A DNA stretch of 64,000 nucleotides from Rhodospirillaceae bacterium UBA6219 (GCA_002435715.1 DISD01000005.1:26014-90013), one strand, 5' to 3'; positions 50,360-59,444 are shown, numbered from the stretch's first letter. The notes: a model not told the origin generated them from the sequence alone. Numbers and translations are program-made.

Positions 50360-51601
50360 ATGGCCGAGACGTTGGTGACGGGGCACGAATGGTGGCCCAT
50401 GCTGCACGACCAGGCTTTCCTGGAAAATCCCTATGGGCAATTGCGCGACTTGCAAAAACAGGGCGCCATCCATCTGGATCAGCAATCGGGCGTGTATTTC
50501 GTCGTAAGCCACGAAGCCTTCGCCCAAGTGGTGAAGTCGCCGAAGATCGGACGCGACACCCGCTATTGGCAGCCCGGTTGGAACAACGACGAATACCGCC
50601 AGCACGACCCCGTCGGCCATCAATTGTTCAGCGGCGTCCAGGCGCAGATGATCAATGTGGACGGCGCCGACCACCAGCGCATGCGCGGCATGTGGGAACA
50701 ATCCTTCAAGGCGCCGTCCATGAAGGACGTCACGCCCTTGATCGAAGCCGAGGCCCAGAACCTGTTGCGGGCGCTGCCCGACAGCGGCGAGATCGACATC
50801 ATCCGCGATTTCGCCGGCCCCATGCCGCTCAGGGTGCTGTGCAAGTTGATGGGGGTGCCGGCCGCCATGGATGCCGACATCTTCCGCTGGAGCGAGGCGC
50901 TGATCCGCATCGCCGACATCATGCTGACCCCCGAGGACAAGCAGCACGCCCTGGATGCCTTGATCGAGTTCAAGCAGTACCTGCGCGGTTTCCTGGCGGA
51001 AAAGCGGGCCAATCCCGATGGCAGCCTGACCGATATCATCGTCAACGCCCACGCCAATGGGGTGTTGAACGAGGACGAGACCCTGACCAACATGGTTTCC
51101 ATGCTGATCGCCGGCCATGAAACCACGGTGACCTTGATCGGCAACGGCCTGTGGCTGTTGCTGCGCCATCCCGACCAGATGGAGCGGTTGCGTGCCGACC
51201 GGTCACTGATGCGCACGGCGGTCGAGGAATTCCTGCGCTGCGAACCCGGCGGCAACATGATTTTGCGCGTCGCCCGCGAAGACGTGGACATCTGCGGCGT
51301 CACCATTCCCGCCGGCAGTCCCATCCTGGGGATGATCGGCGCCGTCAACCGCGACCCGGCCCGCTTTGCCGATCCCGACCGCGTCGATGTCGGCCGCGCC
51401 GGCAATGCCCATTACACTTTCGGCGGTGGACCGCATGTGTGCCTGGGCGCACCTTTGGCCCGGCTGGAAGCCATGGTGGCGTTCAACGCATTGTTGGACC
51501 GCTGGCCGTCCATCACCGCCAACGGCCCGGCCCGTTGGCGCACCGACCGCATCAACGCCCGTGGCTTGGCCACGCTGCCGGTCACGGTGGGGCAAGGCTG
51601 A
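50360..51601 (+). CDS. Cytochrome P450 monooxygenase
   Basis: 413 residues from ATG 50360 with AAGGGGGA upstream. Oxygen-binding I-helix AGHETT, K-helix ExxR in EEFLRCEP, and heme-ligand loop FGGGPHVCLGAPLARLE with the axial Cys. This is a soluble class I bacterial P450, which needs separate ferredoxin and reductase; none is nearby. It shares bases with the HMG synthase start (TGATG), so it is made with the beta-branching set, and it follows the methyltransferase. Likely roles are hydroxylation or methylenedioxy ring closure on the polyketide. Confidence 0.95.
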   Translation: MAETLVTGHEWWPMLHDQAFLENPYGQLRDLQKQGAIHLDQQSGVYFVVSHEAFAQVVKSPKIGRDTRYWQPGWNNDEYRQHDPVGHQLFSGVQAQMINVDGADHQRMRGMWEQSFKAPSMKDVTPLIEAEAQNLLRALPDSGEIDIIRDFAGPMPLRVLCKLMGVPAAMDADIFRWSEALIRIADIMLTPEDKQHALDALIEFKQYLRGFLAEKRANPDGSLTDIIVNAHANGVLNEDETLTNMVSMLIAGHETTVTLIGNGLWLLLRHPDQMERLRADRSLMRTAVEEFLRCEPGGNMILRVAREDVDICGVTIPAGSPILGMIGAVNRDPARFADPDRVDVGRAGNAHYTFGGGPHVCLGAPLARLEAMVAFNALLDRWPSITANGPARWRTDRINARGLATLPVTVGQG

Positions 51602-52857
51602 TGGACTTGGCTGCCGGAATCGAGGCTTTGAACGTCTATGGCGGCGCCGCCAGCCTGGATGTGCGTCAATTGTGCCTGCATCGCGGCCTGGACATGCCGC
51701 GCTTCGACAATCTGCTGATGCGTGAAAAGACCGTGGCGCTGCCCTTCGAGGACCCGGTGACCTTTGCCGTCAACGCCGCCAAGCCGTTGGTGGACGCGCT
51801 GAGTGCAAAAGACCGCAGCCGCATCGAGATGGTGGTCACCTGCACCGAATCGGGTATCGATTTCGGCAAGTCGCTCAGCACCTATATCCATCATTACCTG
51901 GGACTGGCCGGTAATTGCCGGCTGTTCGAGATCAAGCAGGCCTGCTATTCCGGCACCGCCGGTTTGCAGATGGCGGTGAACTTCATCTTGTCCGGCACCT
52001 CGCCGGGGGCCAAGGCGCTGGTGATCTGCACCGATCTGTCGCGCTTCGCCTTGGCCGATGCGGCGGCGGTGCAGGAATGGGCCTATTCGGAACCCAGTTC
52101 CGGGGCCGGTGCCGTGGCCATGCTGGTCAGCGACACGCCGCATGTGCTGCGGATCGACCAGGGCGCCTATGGCAATCATGGTTTCGAGGTGATGGACACC
52201 TGCCGTCCCGGTCCCGACACCGAGGCTGGCGACGCCGATTTGTCGCTGATGGCTTACCTGGATTGCTGCGAACGGGCGTTCAAGGATTATGCCCGCCGGG
52301 TGGACGGCGCCGATTTCCGCGACACCTTCGCCTATCTTTGCTTCCACACCCCGTTCGGCGGCATGGTCAAGGGGGCGCACCGCCATCTGATGCGCAAGCT
52401 GTTCAAGGCCAAGCCCGACGACATCGAGGCCGATTTCGTCCGACGTCTGTCGCCCAGCCTGAGCTTGGGCCAGCGGGTCGGCAACACCGCCGGCGGATCG
52501 GTGTTCCTGGGTTTGGCGGGCTTGCTGGAAAGCATCGATCTGGCGGCACCTTGTCGGGTCGGGCTGTTTTCCTATGGCTCGGGCTGCTGTTCGGAATTTT
52601 ACAGCGGCGTGGTCACCCCGGACGGGCAAAGCCGCTTGCGGGCCCAAGCCATCAGTGCGCAACTGGATCGCCGTCACCTGCTGTCCCTGGACCAGTACGA
52701 AGAGTTGCTGAAGGGCACCCAGGTCATCCGCTTCGGCCAGAAGGACGCCAGTATCGCGCCCGACACCATTCCCGCCGCCTGGGAGGCCTATCAGGGCCAA
52801 GGTCGGCTTGCGTTGGAAGGCATGGTGGGCTACCACCGTCAATATCGCTTTGTCTGA
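51601..52857 (+). CDS. HMG-CoA synthase homologue of the beta-branching cassette
   Basis: 418 residues; the ATG overlaps the P450 stop (TGATG). It adds acetyl-ACP to the beta-keto group of the ACP-bound chain. Catalytic Cys in KQACYSGTAG (about residue 113), Glu in CTESGID (about 82), His in FHTPFGG (about 250), and the C-terminal GSGCCSEFYSG typical of HMG synthases. With the donor ACP, the decarboxylating KS, ECH1 and the in-line ECH2 of PKS1 it makes a complete beta-alkylation set. The target should be module 5, where the tandem W-flag ACPs are. Confidence 0.95.
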   Translation: MDLAAGIEALNVYGGAASLDVRQLCLHRGLDMPRFDNLLMREKTVALPFEDPVTFAVNAAKPLVDALSAKDRSRIEMVVTCTESGIDFGKSLSTYIHHYLGLAGNCRLFEIKQACYSGTAGLQMAVNFILSGTSPGAKALVICTDLSRFALADAAAVQEWAYSEPSSGAGAVAMLVSDTPHVLRIDQGAYGNHGFEVMDTCRPGPDTEAGDADLSLMAYLDCCERAFKDYARRVDGADFRDTFAYLCFHTPFGGMVKGAHRHLMRKLFKAKPDDIEADFVRRLSPSLSLGQRVGNTAGGSVFLGLAGLLESIDLAAPCRVGLFSYGSGCCSEFYSGVVTPDGQSRLRAQAISAQLDRRHLLSLDQYEELLKGTQVIRFGQKDASIAPDTIPAAWEAYQGQGRLALEGMVGYHRQYRFV

Positions 52858-52866
52858 CCAGGGAGA

Positions 52867-53118
52867 ATGGCTGTGGATCGCGACACAATTCTGGCGGTGA
52901 TCGTCGGCCAAATCCGCGAGGTGGTGCCCGAACTGGCCGAGCGTCCCATCGTCGAGACCGAGTCCATGGCCGAGCTGGGGTTGGATTCCATCGAACGCAG
53001 CGAAATCATCATGAACACGCTGGAGGCTATCGGTCTGGACCTGCCCATGGTGCAGTTGCATGGTCCGAAAAACCTGGGCGAACTGGCCGATCTGCTGCAT
53101 GCCAAGTCCCGCACCTGA
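52867..53118 (+). CDS. Donor acyl carrier protein of the HMGS cassette
   Basis: 83 residues. Ser of LGLDSIERSE is the phosphopantetheine site; the sequence has the features of the free donor ACP that carries malonyl and then acetyl for HMG synthase. It starts 9 bases after HMG synthase. ATG 52867 is only two bases from AGGGAG; an in-frame GTG at 52873 would be better spaced, so the true start may be six bases later. The 3' end overlaps the KS gene by 20 bases. Confidence 0.92.
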   Translation: MAVDRDTILAVIVGQIREVVPELAERPIVETESMAELGLDSIERSEIIMNTLEAIGLDLPMVQLHGPKNLGELADLLHAKSRT

Positions 53119-54316
53119 TATCGTCTTCGCCGGCATCGGCGCGGCCTGCGGCCTTGGCTTTGGCAAGGCCAGCCTGATCGACGGCCTGTTGGCCGGGCGC
53201 GATGTCTTTTCCACCCTGCAAAGGCCGGGGCGGCAAGCCCCCGATGGGGTGGCGCCGTTCCTGGGGATCGAGATGGCGGACCCGCCATCGCTGTTGCCGG
53301 CGCGGGTGGAACGCACCGCCGGCTTGGCGGCGCGGGTCGCCATTTCGGTGGTGGACGAAGCCTGGCGCGAGGCCGGGTTGGACAATGTCGATCCCGAACG
53401 TATCGGCCTGGTGGTCGGCGGTTCGAATGTGTTTTCCCGCGAAATTGCGCTGCTGGCCCGCGATTACGCCGCGCGGCCCAATTTCGTGCCGCCGCGCGCC
53501 GGTCACGCCTTGCTGGACAGCGAGATCGGCGGCCTGTTGGCCAGCCATTTCGCCATTCGCGGTTTCACCTTGGGAATCGGCGCGGCCTCCGCCAGCGGGG
53601 CGGTGGCCATCCTGCAGGCGGCCGCAGCCATCCGCAGTGGCCGGGTTGACGCCTGCATCGCGCTGGGCGCCTTGCAGGATCTGTCGGCCATGGATCTGTT
53701 GGGCATGCGGGCCTTGGGGGCGCTGGGGGCGCCGCGTTTCGCCGATCGTCCTGGACAGGCGTGCCGGCCCTTCGACCGCGACCATGATGGTTTCGTCTTT
53801 GGTGAAAGCTGTGCCGCCCTGGTGTTGTGCCGCGCAGATCTGGCAGGCCCTGGTTACGGCACCCTGATCGGCGCCGCCCATGTGGCCGACGGTCAGCGCG
53901 GCCCAGAACCCGACGGCACCGGCCAGCGTCGGGCCATCGCCCAGGCCCTGGCCCAGGCCGGTTTACGGCCCCAAGAGGTGGATTACGTCAACGCCCACGC
54001 CACCAGCACGCCCAAGGGCGACGATGTCGAGGCCGACACCCTGGTCGCCTGTGGTCTGGACCATGCCTGGGTCAACGCCACCAAATCCATCATCGGTCAT
54101 GGTCTGGCCGCCGCCGGCGCCATCGAAGTGGCGGCATTGCTGTTGCAGATGCGGGACGGCCAGTTGCACCCCACCCGCAATTTGGACAATCCCATCGTGC
54201 CGCCCTTGCGCCATGTCATCGGCGGGGCACAATCGTGTCACCTGCGCCATGCGCTGAAGACCTCGTTCGGATTCGGCGGCATCGATACGGCCCTGGTGAT
54301 CAGGGGGGCGTCATGA
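53099..54316 (+). CDS. Free-standing decarboxylating ketosynthase with Cys-to-Ser active site
   Basis: 405 residues from ATG 53099. In place of the usual CxSG the active site reads GAASASGAVA, so the nucleophilic Cys is Ser. Both His motifs are kept in form (NAHATSTPKGD, IGHGLAAAGA). This is the mark of KS proteins of HMGS cassettes (PksF-like), which decarboxylate malonyl-ACP to acetyl-ACP but cannot condense. It overlaps the donor ACP gene upstream and ECH1 downstream (ATGA). Confidence 0.93.
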   Translation: MPSPAPDIVFAGIGAACGLGFGKASLIDGLLAGRDVFSTLQRPGRQAPDGVAPFLGIEMADPPSLLPARVERTAGLAARVAISVVDEAWREAGLDNVDPERIGLVVGGSNVFSREIALLARDYAARPNFVPPRAGHALLDSEIGGLLASHFAIRGFTLGIGAASASGAVAILQAAAAIRSGRVDACIALGALQDLSAMDLLGMRALGALGAPRFADRPGQACRPFDRDHDGFVFGESCAALVLCRADLAGPGYGTLIGAAHVADGQRGPEPDGTGQRRAIAQALAQAGLRPQEVDYVNAHATSTPKGDDVEADTLVACGLDHAWVNATKSIIGHGLAAAGAIEVAALLLQMRDGQLHPTRNLDNPIVPPLRHVIGGAQSCHLRHALKTSFGFGGIDTALVIRGAS

Positions 54317-55053
54317 TCCAGGTGGACGACCGCGACGGCATTCGCACCATCACCTTGAACCGGCCCGAGACCGGCAACGTGCTGAATGTGGGGCTGGTGG
54401 GTGAACTGTCCCATGCCGTGAGCGGTTGCGAGACGGCGGATGGTCCCAAGGTGCTGGTGCTGCGCGGCGGTGCCCAGGTGTTTTGTGCCGGTGGCGATTT
54501 TCAGGCGGCGGCGGCGGGCGACGATCTGGACCCGGCCACTTTGTACGATCTGTGGACGCGGCTGGCGACGGGGCCCTTCGTGTCGGTGGCGGTGGTCAGT
54601 GGCCGGGTCAATGCCGGCGGCGTCGGTCTGGCGGCCGCCTGCGATCTGGTGTTGGCCGATGACAGTGCCAGTTTCACCCTGTCGGAATTGCTGTTCGGGC
54701 TGTATCCGGCCTGTGTCCTGCCTTTCCTGAGCCGACGCATCGGGGGACAGCGCAGCCATTACCTGACGCTGTCGACCCAAGCCATCGGTGCCGCCCAGGC
54801 CTTGGCCTGGGGCTTGGCCGATGCGGTGGAAAGCCCGGTGGACGGGCTTTTGCGCAAGCATCTGCTGCGGCTGCGGCATTTGGACAAGGCGGCCATCGGC
54901 CGCTACAAGCAGTATCGGTCCGAACTGGATGGGGTGATCGACGGCGCCCGTCCCCTTGCGTTGGACGCCAACCGCCGGATGTTCGCCGATCCGGCCATCA
55001 AGGCCGGCATTTCCCGCTATGTGGCCGAGGGCAAGTTCCCCTGGGAAGCCTAG
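54313..55053 (+). CDS. Enoyl-CoA hydratase-like dehydratase (ECH1) of the HMGS cassette
   Basis: 246 residues from ATG 54313. Crotonase fold with oxyanion motif FCAGGDFQAA and GGVGLAAACDLVLADDSA. In beta-branching sets the first ECH dehydrates HMG-ACP to methylglutaconyl-ACP and the second decarboxylates it; the GGDF form here fits ECH1, while the GGTR form in PKS1 fits ECH2. The assignment of roles rests on these motifs. The gene ends the plus-strand operon, overlapping the convergent amidotransferase gene by 4 bases with no terminator between. Confidence 0.88.
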   Translation: MIQVDDRDGIRTITLNRPETGNVLNVGLVGELSHAVSGCETADGPKVLVLRGGAQVFCAGGDFQAAAAGDDLDPATLYDLWTRLATGPFVSVAVVSGRVNAGGVGLAAACDLVLADDSASFTLSELLFGLYPACVLPFLSRRIGGQRSHYLTLSTQAIGAAQALAWGLADAVESPVDGLLRKHLLRLRHLDKAAIGRYKQYRSELDGVIDGARPLALDANRRMFADPAIKAGISRYVAEGKFPWEA

Positions 55054-57017
55054 GCTTGGTGCCGCAAATCCACCATGCGCATCACCGGTGGCGCCGGACG
55101 TTGCAAGGGATGGCCGGGCAGTTCCTGGCGGGCGACGAAAGCATGGTGCAGCAGCGCCAGCGACAGCAGGAACAAGAAGGTCTGGTTTTCCTTGGTGCTG
55201 ATTTCGGACGCCGGCTTGGTCAGCACCTTGGCGCACAGACGTTTCGCGAAACCGGCATCCAGGTATTCCAGCTTGGCCAGTTCCGCATCGGACAGCAACA
55301 GGTCCAGATAATCGGGACGGGCGGCGGCGAAGGCGGCGGCATCGGGGGCGCGATAGGGGAACTTGCGCTTGTTGACCACGGAAGCCGGCAGGCGGTCGGC
55401 AAAGGCCTGGCGCAGCAGTCGCTTTTCGTCGAAACCGTCGTCGAAGCGCAGGTTCAGGCGTGACGCCAGATCCAGCACCGCCGGGTCCAGGAACGGGCAG
55501 CGGTTTTCCACCCCATGGGCCAGGGCGGCGCGGTCGCCTTGGCTGGACAGCAGATAGCCGGGCAGCAGGGTCTTGTATTCCAGCCATTGCGCCTTTTGCA
55601 CCGGGCTCAGGGCCTGAAGCTCGGGATGGGCGGCGACCAGGCCAGTGATGGCGGTGAAGGGATCGCCGGCACCTTTGACCAGCCGGGCAGAAAAACGGCC
55701 GTTCTGGAACTTGATCTCGTGCGAGAACAGCCCCGGCATGGTCTCAGTGGCGAATTGCTGGTAAAGCCCGGTCAGCGCCGCGATGTCTTGCGGGCCGTAA
55801 TGATCCAGATGGGGATAAAGCCGTCCCAGCCGCTGGCGGCGGGTGTCTTCATCCATGCTGGTCCAGGCATGGCGCAGCAGGGTTTCCTTGAACAGATCAT
55901 AGCCCAAGAAGGCCTCGTCGGCGCCTTCACCGCTCAGGATCACCTTGATGCCCGCCTGTTGGGTCGCCCGTGACAGCAAGAACATGGGGATGAAGGCGCT
56001 GCGGAAGGTCGGCACTTCGGCATGGTAAACCGCTTGCGGGCAGGACTCGACGATGTCGGCGGCAACAATGCGCAGCGCTTGGTGACGGGTGCCCAAGGCG
56101 GTGGAGACCGCCAATTGTTCGGGCGATTCGTCCAAACTGGCATCGTCGAAGGTGACGCTGAAGGTGGCCGGCGGTTTTCCGTTCAGTTCGGTGGCCAAGG
56201 CGGCGACGATGGCCGAATCGATGCCGCCGCTGAGATACACCCCGACCTCGACGTCGCTGCGCAGCCGCAATTCGACGGCGCGGCGCAGGGTCTGGCGGAT
56301 CAGATGTTTGGCTTCGGTTTCGTCGGCGGCGGCCGGACCTTCGGCGAAGGCCAGGGGAGCGTAGGTGTGCAACGTCTCGCCTTGGGCATCGACACTCATC
56401 CAGCAGCTCATGGGCAATTGGGCGATGCCTTCGAAACCGCTTTGGTCGGGTAGCGGCGTCCAGGTACCCAGGATCGAGGCGATTTGCCCTGTGTCCTGGC
56501 GGAAGTGGAAACCGGGAACCGCCAGGAAGGCCTTCATTTCAGAGGCGAACAGCAGCGCCTTGCCGTGGCGGGCAAAGAACAGCGGACGTTTGCCGAAACG
56601 GTCCCGGGCCAGGATCAGCCGGTTTTCCAAACGGTCGTAAAGTGCGAAGGCGAAGCCGCCGTTCAGCCGTTTCAGGCAGGCTTGCCCCCAAAAGATCCAG
56701 GCCTGCAACAGCACTTCGGTGTCGCATTGGGTGTGAAAGACGGCGCCCAAACCTTCCAGTTCGTGGCGCAGTTCCTGGTAATTGTAGATCTCGCCGTTAT
56801 AGACCAGCCAGAAGCGGCCGTTATCGTCGGACATCGGCTGTTGGCCGGCGGCGATATCCAAGATGGCCAGCCGGACGCTGCCCAAGGCCCAATCGTCGTC
56901 CACCACCGCCCCCAAACCGTCGGGGCCGCGATGGCCGATGCGGGTCAGCATGGCGGTGGCGATTTGGGCCAGGTCTTCCTGGCCGTTCCACCCCACCAGG
57001 CCGGCGATGCCGCACAT
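55050..57017 (-). CDS. Asparagine-synthetase-like amidotransferase (starter amide formation)
   Basis: 655 residues. The mature N-terminus would be Cys2 (MCGIAGLVG), the nucleophile of class II glutaminases, with RGPDG and YNGEIYNY; the C-terminal half has the ATP-pyrophosphatase loop YLSGGIDSA and SGEGADEAFLGYD. Family enzymes use ATP and glutamine to make amides from acids. Three bases after an ACP gene and in a cluster with KS-DH-KR-ACP then KS-B-ACP, it matches the AMT enzymes of glutarimide pathways (cycloheximide, iso-migrastatin, lactimidomycin) that amidate ACP-bound malonate. Ordinary asparagine synthesis cannot be excluded from sequence alone. Confidence 0.9.
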   Translation of the reverse strand: MCGIAGLVGWNGQEDLAQIATAMLTRIGHRGPDGLGAVVDDDWALGSVRLAILDIAAGQQPMSDDNGRFWLVYNGEIYNYQELRHELEGLGAVFHTQCDTEVLLQAWIFWGQACLKRLNGGFAFALYDRLENRLILARDRFGKRPLFFARHGKALLFASEMKAFLAVPGFHFRQDTGQIASILGTWTPLPDQSGFEGIAQLPMSCWMSVDAQGETLHTYAPLAFAEGPAAADETEAKHLIRQTLRRAVELRLRSDVEVGVYLSGGIDSAIVAALATELNGKPPATFSVTFDDASLDESPEQLAVSTALGTRHQALRIVAADIVESCPQAVYHAEVPTFRSAFIPMFLLSRATQQAGIKVILSGEGADEAFLGYDLFKETLLRHAWTSMDEDTRRQRLGRLYPHLDHYGPQDIAALTGLYQQFATETMPGLFSHEIKFQNGRFSARLVKGAGDPFTAITGLVAAHPELQALSPVQKAQWLEYKTLLPGYLLSSQGDRAALAHGVENRCPFLDPAVLDLASRLNLRFDDGFDEKRLLRQAFADRLPASVVNKRKFPYRAPDAAAFAAARPDYLDLLLSDAELAKLEYLDAGFAKRLCAKVLTKPASEISTKENQTFLFLLSLALLHHAFVARQELPGHPLQRPAPPVMRMVDLRHQA

Positions 57018-57020
57018 GGA

Positions 57021-57272
57021 CTAGACCGCCTTGCCCAGGGCGGCCAGTTTGGCGGCGACGGTATCGCGGATCTGGCTCAGGCTGACCAGCACGTTGCCGG
57101 TCATCTCGGCTTCGCTGAAGGTGATGGCGAATTCACGTTCCAGGAACCGGCACAATTGCACATAGCCGAAGGAATCCATGATCCCTTCCTTGAACAGGTT
57201 GGTGTCTTCGGGAAAGTCCTCGTCGAAACTGACCAGGAACTGTTCCTCGATGAAGGCGCGAATCTTGTCCAT
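57021..57272 (-). CDS. Free acyl carrier protein paired with the amidotransferase
   Basis: 83 residues from ATG 57272 (MDKIRAF). Carrier motif IMDSFGYVQL with the modified Ser; strongly acidic (SFDEDFPEDTN). It differs from the donor ACP of the HMGS cassette and lies 3 bases before the amidotransferase, so it is the likely carrier of the malonyl group to be amidated, that is, the starter-unit ACP that feeds the first KS of PKS1. Some of the frame upstream of the ATG is open but reads as shadow of the symporter gene. Confidence 0.85.
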   Translation of the reverse strand: MDKIRAFIEEQFLVSFDEDFPEDTNLFKEGIMDSFGYVQLCRFLEREFAITFSEAEMTGNVLVSLSQIRDTVAAKLAALGKAV

Positions 57273-57286
57273 GGCAATGCTTCCCC

Positions 57287-58522
57287 TTAATCGTCGGCTT
57301 TCGAGGCCGGTTCCATCATGGCGGCGGCGGTGATGTTTCCCAAGACGTTCAAGGTGGTCAGGATCGGATCCAGGATCGGGTCCAAGGCCACCAACAGCAC
57401 CACCGCCACTTCGATGGGAACGCCGAACGGCGACAGCAGCATGGCCAGCAGGGTCATCGAGGCGACGCCGGGTGCCCCGCTCATGGCGCAAGCCACCAGG
57501 ATGCCGCCGATGCCGATGACCAGACCGGTCTGCACATCCATGGGCAGGTCATAAAGCTGCAGCACGAACAAGCTGGCCACCACCACGTGCAGCACGTTGC
57601 CCACCGGGTACAGGCTGACCCCCAAGGGCAGCACCATCTGGGCGGTCTGGTGCTTCAGTCCCAGGCCGCTTTCGCACACTTTCAGGGCCGAGGGCAGGCT
57701 GGCGACGCTGGAACCGGTGCCGAAGGCGGTGAACAAAGCGGTGCGCAGCCGCGACAGCACCTGGGTCGCCGGCAGCCGGGTGCGCAGGGCGACGATCACG
57801 ATCATCACCGCCCCCATGGCCAGGGCCATGCCATAGATGGTGCCGACCAGACGCCCCAGTTTCAGGAAGGTGTCGATGCCGTTCTGCGCCGTCTGTCCGG
57901 CCATCAGCGCCAGCAAGCCAAAGGGCAGGGCCAGCAGGATCCAGCCCATGACCTTGATCAGGGCGTTGTAGAAGGCGTCCAGCAGGTCGGCGGCACGCTC
58001 GCCCTGGCCTTCGCCCAGCGATCCCAGGCCCAGGCCCAGCAACAGCGAGAACAGCAGCAGCGCCAGCATGTGGCCATCGGCGGCGGCGCGGATGACGTTG
58101 GTGGGGATGACCATCTGGACCAGCGACCACAGGCTCAAACCGGCATTGCCGCCGGATGTTTCCTCGTGGCGCAGCATCTCTTGCGCCAGATAGATGCGCT
58201 GGTTCTGGTCCAGGCCGTTGCCGGGCTGGATCAACAGGCCGGCGGCCATGGCGACAAAGGCGCTGACCACCAACCCGCCCAGGAACAGAAAGGCCAGTCG
58301 CGGTAAGGCGTGGGCGTTGTCGCCATGCATCAGTCGGGCGATCGAGGCGGTCACCGCGCTGATGATGATGGGCAGCACGCACATCTGCATCAGCGCCAGA
58401 TAACTTTCGCCGGCCGGGGCCAAGGCAAGGCCCGCCGCCGGTTGCCAGATACCCAACGCGGCACCGGCGACCAACCCCGCCACCGGAGACCACGGATTGG
58501 TCAACCATCGTGCCCAGTTCAT
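57287..58522 (-). CDS. Dicarboxylate/amino acid:cation symporter (DAACS family)
   Basis: 411 residues, about eight membrane helices plus re-entrant loops. Motifs of the GltP/DctA family: VLPIIISAVTASIARL, FGTGSSVASLPSAL (the Ser-rich hairpin), LPLGVSLYPVGN and GAPGVASMTLL. The family takes up dicarboxylates or acidic amino acids with H+ or Na+. The start overlaps the stop of the binding-protein gene (ATGA), and the starter ACP follows 14 bases later, so one mRNA probably carries all four genes. It could supply an amide-donor precursor or a dicarboxylate, or be an unrelated passenger. Confidence 0.9.
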   Translation of the reverse strand: MNWARWLTNPWSPVAGLVAGAALGIWQPAAGLALAPAGESYLALMQMCVLPIIISAVTASIARLMHGDNAHALPRLAFLFLGGLVVSAFVAMAAGLLIQPGNGLDQNQRIYLAQEMLRHEETSGGNAGLSLWSLVQMVIPTNVIRAAADGHMLALLLFSLLLGLGLGSLGEGQGERAADLLDAFYNALIKVMGWILLALPFGLLALMAGQTAQNGIDTFLKLGRLVGTIYGMALAMGAVMIVIVALRTRLPATQVLSRLRTALFTAFGTGSSVASLPSALKVCESGLGLKHQTAQMVLPLGVSLYPVGNVLHVVVASLFVLQLYDLPMDVQTGLVIGIGGILVACAMSGAPGVASMTLLAMLLSPFGVPIEVAVVLLVALDPILDPILTTLNVLGNITAAAMMEPASKADD

Positions 58523-59388
58523 TGCCGCTGCGCTCCAAGGTAGCGGGTCAGGATCTTGTCCAAGGTGCCGTCGTCAAGACGGTCGGCGATATAGGTGTCC
58601 AGCCATGACAGCCAGGAATGGTCATCCCTGTGCACGGCCATGGCAATGGGGTCGTGGGCGCCATTGAGGTAAAGGACCTTGACGAACAAGGCCCAATCGT
58701 CGGGAACCTGATAACTGGGTACACCGGCCATGGGATGGTTCAGCATGTACGAGAAGGCTTCGTCCACCACCACCCCGTGCAGCTTGCCGGCCAGCAGGTC
58801 GTCGATGGCGGAATCGACCGTGGGATAAGGCCGCACCTGGGCTTTGGGGAAACGTTCGCTGGTGAAGTCCACATAGGAACTGTCGGCCTCGACGCCGATG
58901 CTGACCTCGGGGGCGTTCATCACCTCGATGCGTTCGCTGCCGCGAAACAGCGGCGCGGTCTTGGTCCGGCTCAGCATCACGGTCTGGCGCAGCCGCGCAT
59001 AGGGTTGGGTGAACCGCACGATGGCGGCGCGGCGCAGCGTGCGGCTGAGATAGCCGATGGCGACGTCGGCCTTGCGCTCGGCCACCAGGCGCGGCATGTC
59101 GTCGAAGCTTTCGGCGATGCGGGCGAATTCCAGTTTCACGCCCAGTCGCTGGGCGATGTCGGTGGCCAGCTCAACGTCGATGCCGCCGGGCCGTCCCTGG
59201 CTGTCCACATAGAAAAAAGGCGGCATGTTCTGGTTCGTCGCCACCACCACCACGGTTCCGCGTTTCAAGATGCGGGCGATGTCGGGGGCGGTTTCGGGTT
59301 CGACGGCGAAAACGTTTCCGGCGGCCGCCAACCACATCATGACCGCGAAAAAAGCGCGACGTCCCAAACTCGTCAACATGTCCACCAT
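58519..59388 (-). CDS. Periplasmic amino-acid-binding-type protein (SBP family 3)
   Basis: 289 residues from ATG 59388, with GGAAG five bases upstream; GTG 59403 and ATG 59379 are alternatives. A signal peptide is clear (RRAFFAVMMWLAAAGNVFA), then a type II binding fold: LKRGTVVVVATNQNMPPFFY, GIDVELATDIAQRLGVKLEF, ADVAIGYLSRTLRRA and DSAIDDLLAGKLHGVVVDE. It would bind a polar amino acid in the periplasm. There is no ABC permease; instead it is translationally coupled to a DAACS symporter, an unusual match. Confidence 0.88.
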   Translation of the reverse strand: MVDMLTSLGRRAFFAVMMWLAAAGNVFAVEPETAPDIARILKRGTVVVVATNQNMPPFFYVDSQGRPGGIDVELATDIAQRLGVKLEFARIAESFDDMPRLVAERKADVAIGYLSRTLRRAAIVRFTQPYARLRQTVMLSRTKTAPLFRGSERIEVMNAPEVSIGVEADSSYVDFTSERFPKAQVRPYPTVDSAIDDLLAGKLHGVVVDEAFSYMLNHPMAGVPSYQVPDDWALFVKVLYLNGAHDPIAMAVHRDDHSWLSWLDTYIADRLDDGTLDKILTRYLGAQRQ

Positions 59389-59444
59389 CAGCGCTTCCGT
59401 CACAGGACTGCGGGGGCAATTCTATCCGAAATTGTCCAGTCGGG

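Noticed and set aside
55050..57017. Ordinary asparagine synthetase unrelated to the cluster
   Set aside because: Three-base spacing to a free ACP and the KS-DH-KR-ACP / KS-B-ACP start favour an amidotransferase role, though sequence alone cannot prove it.
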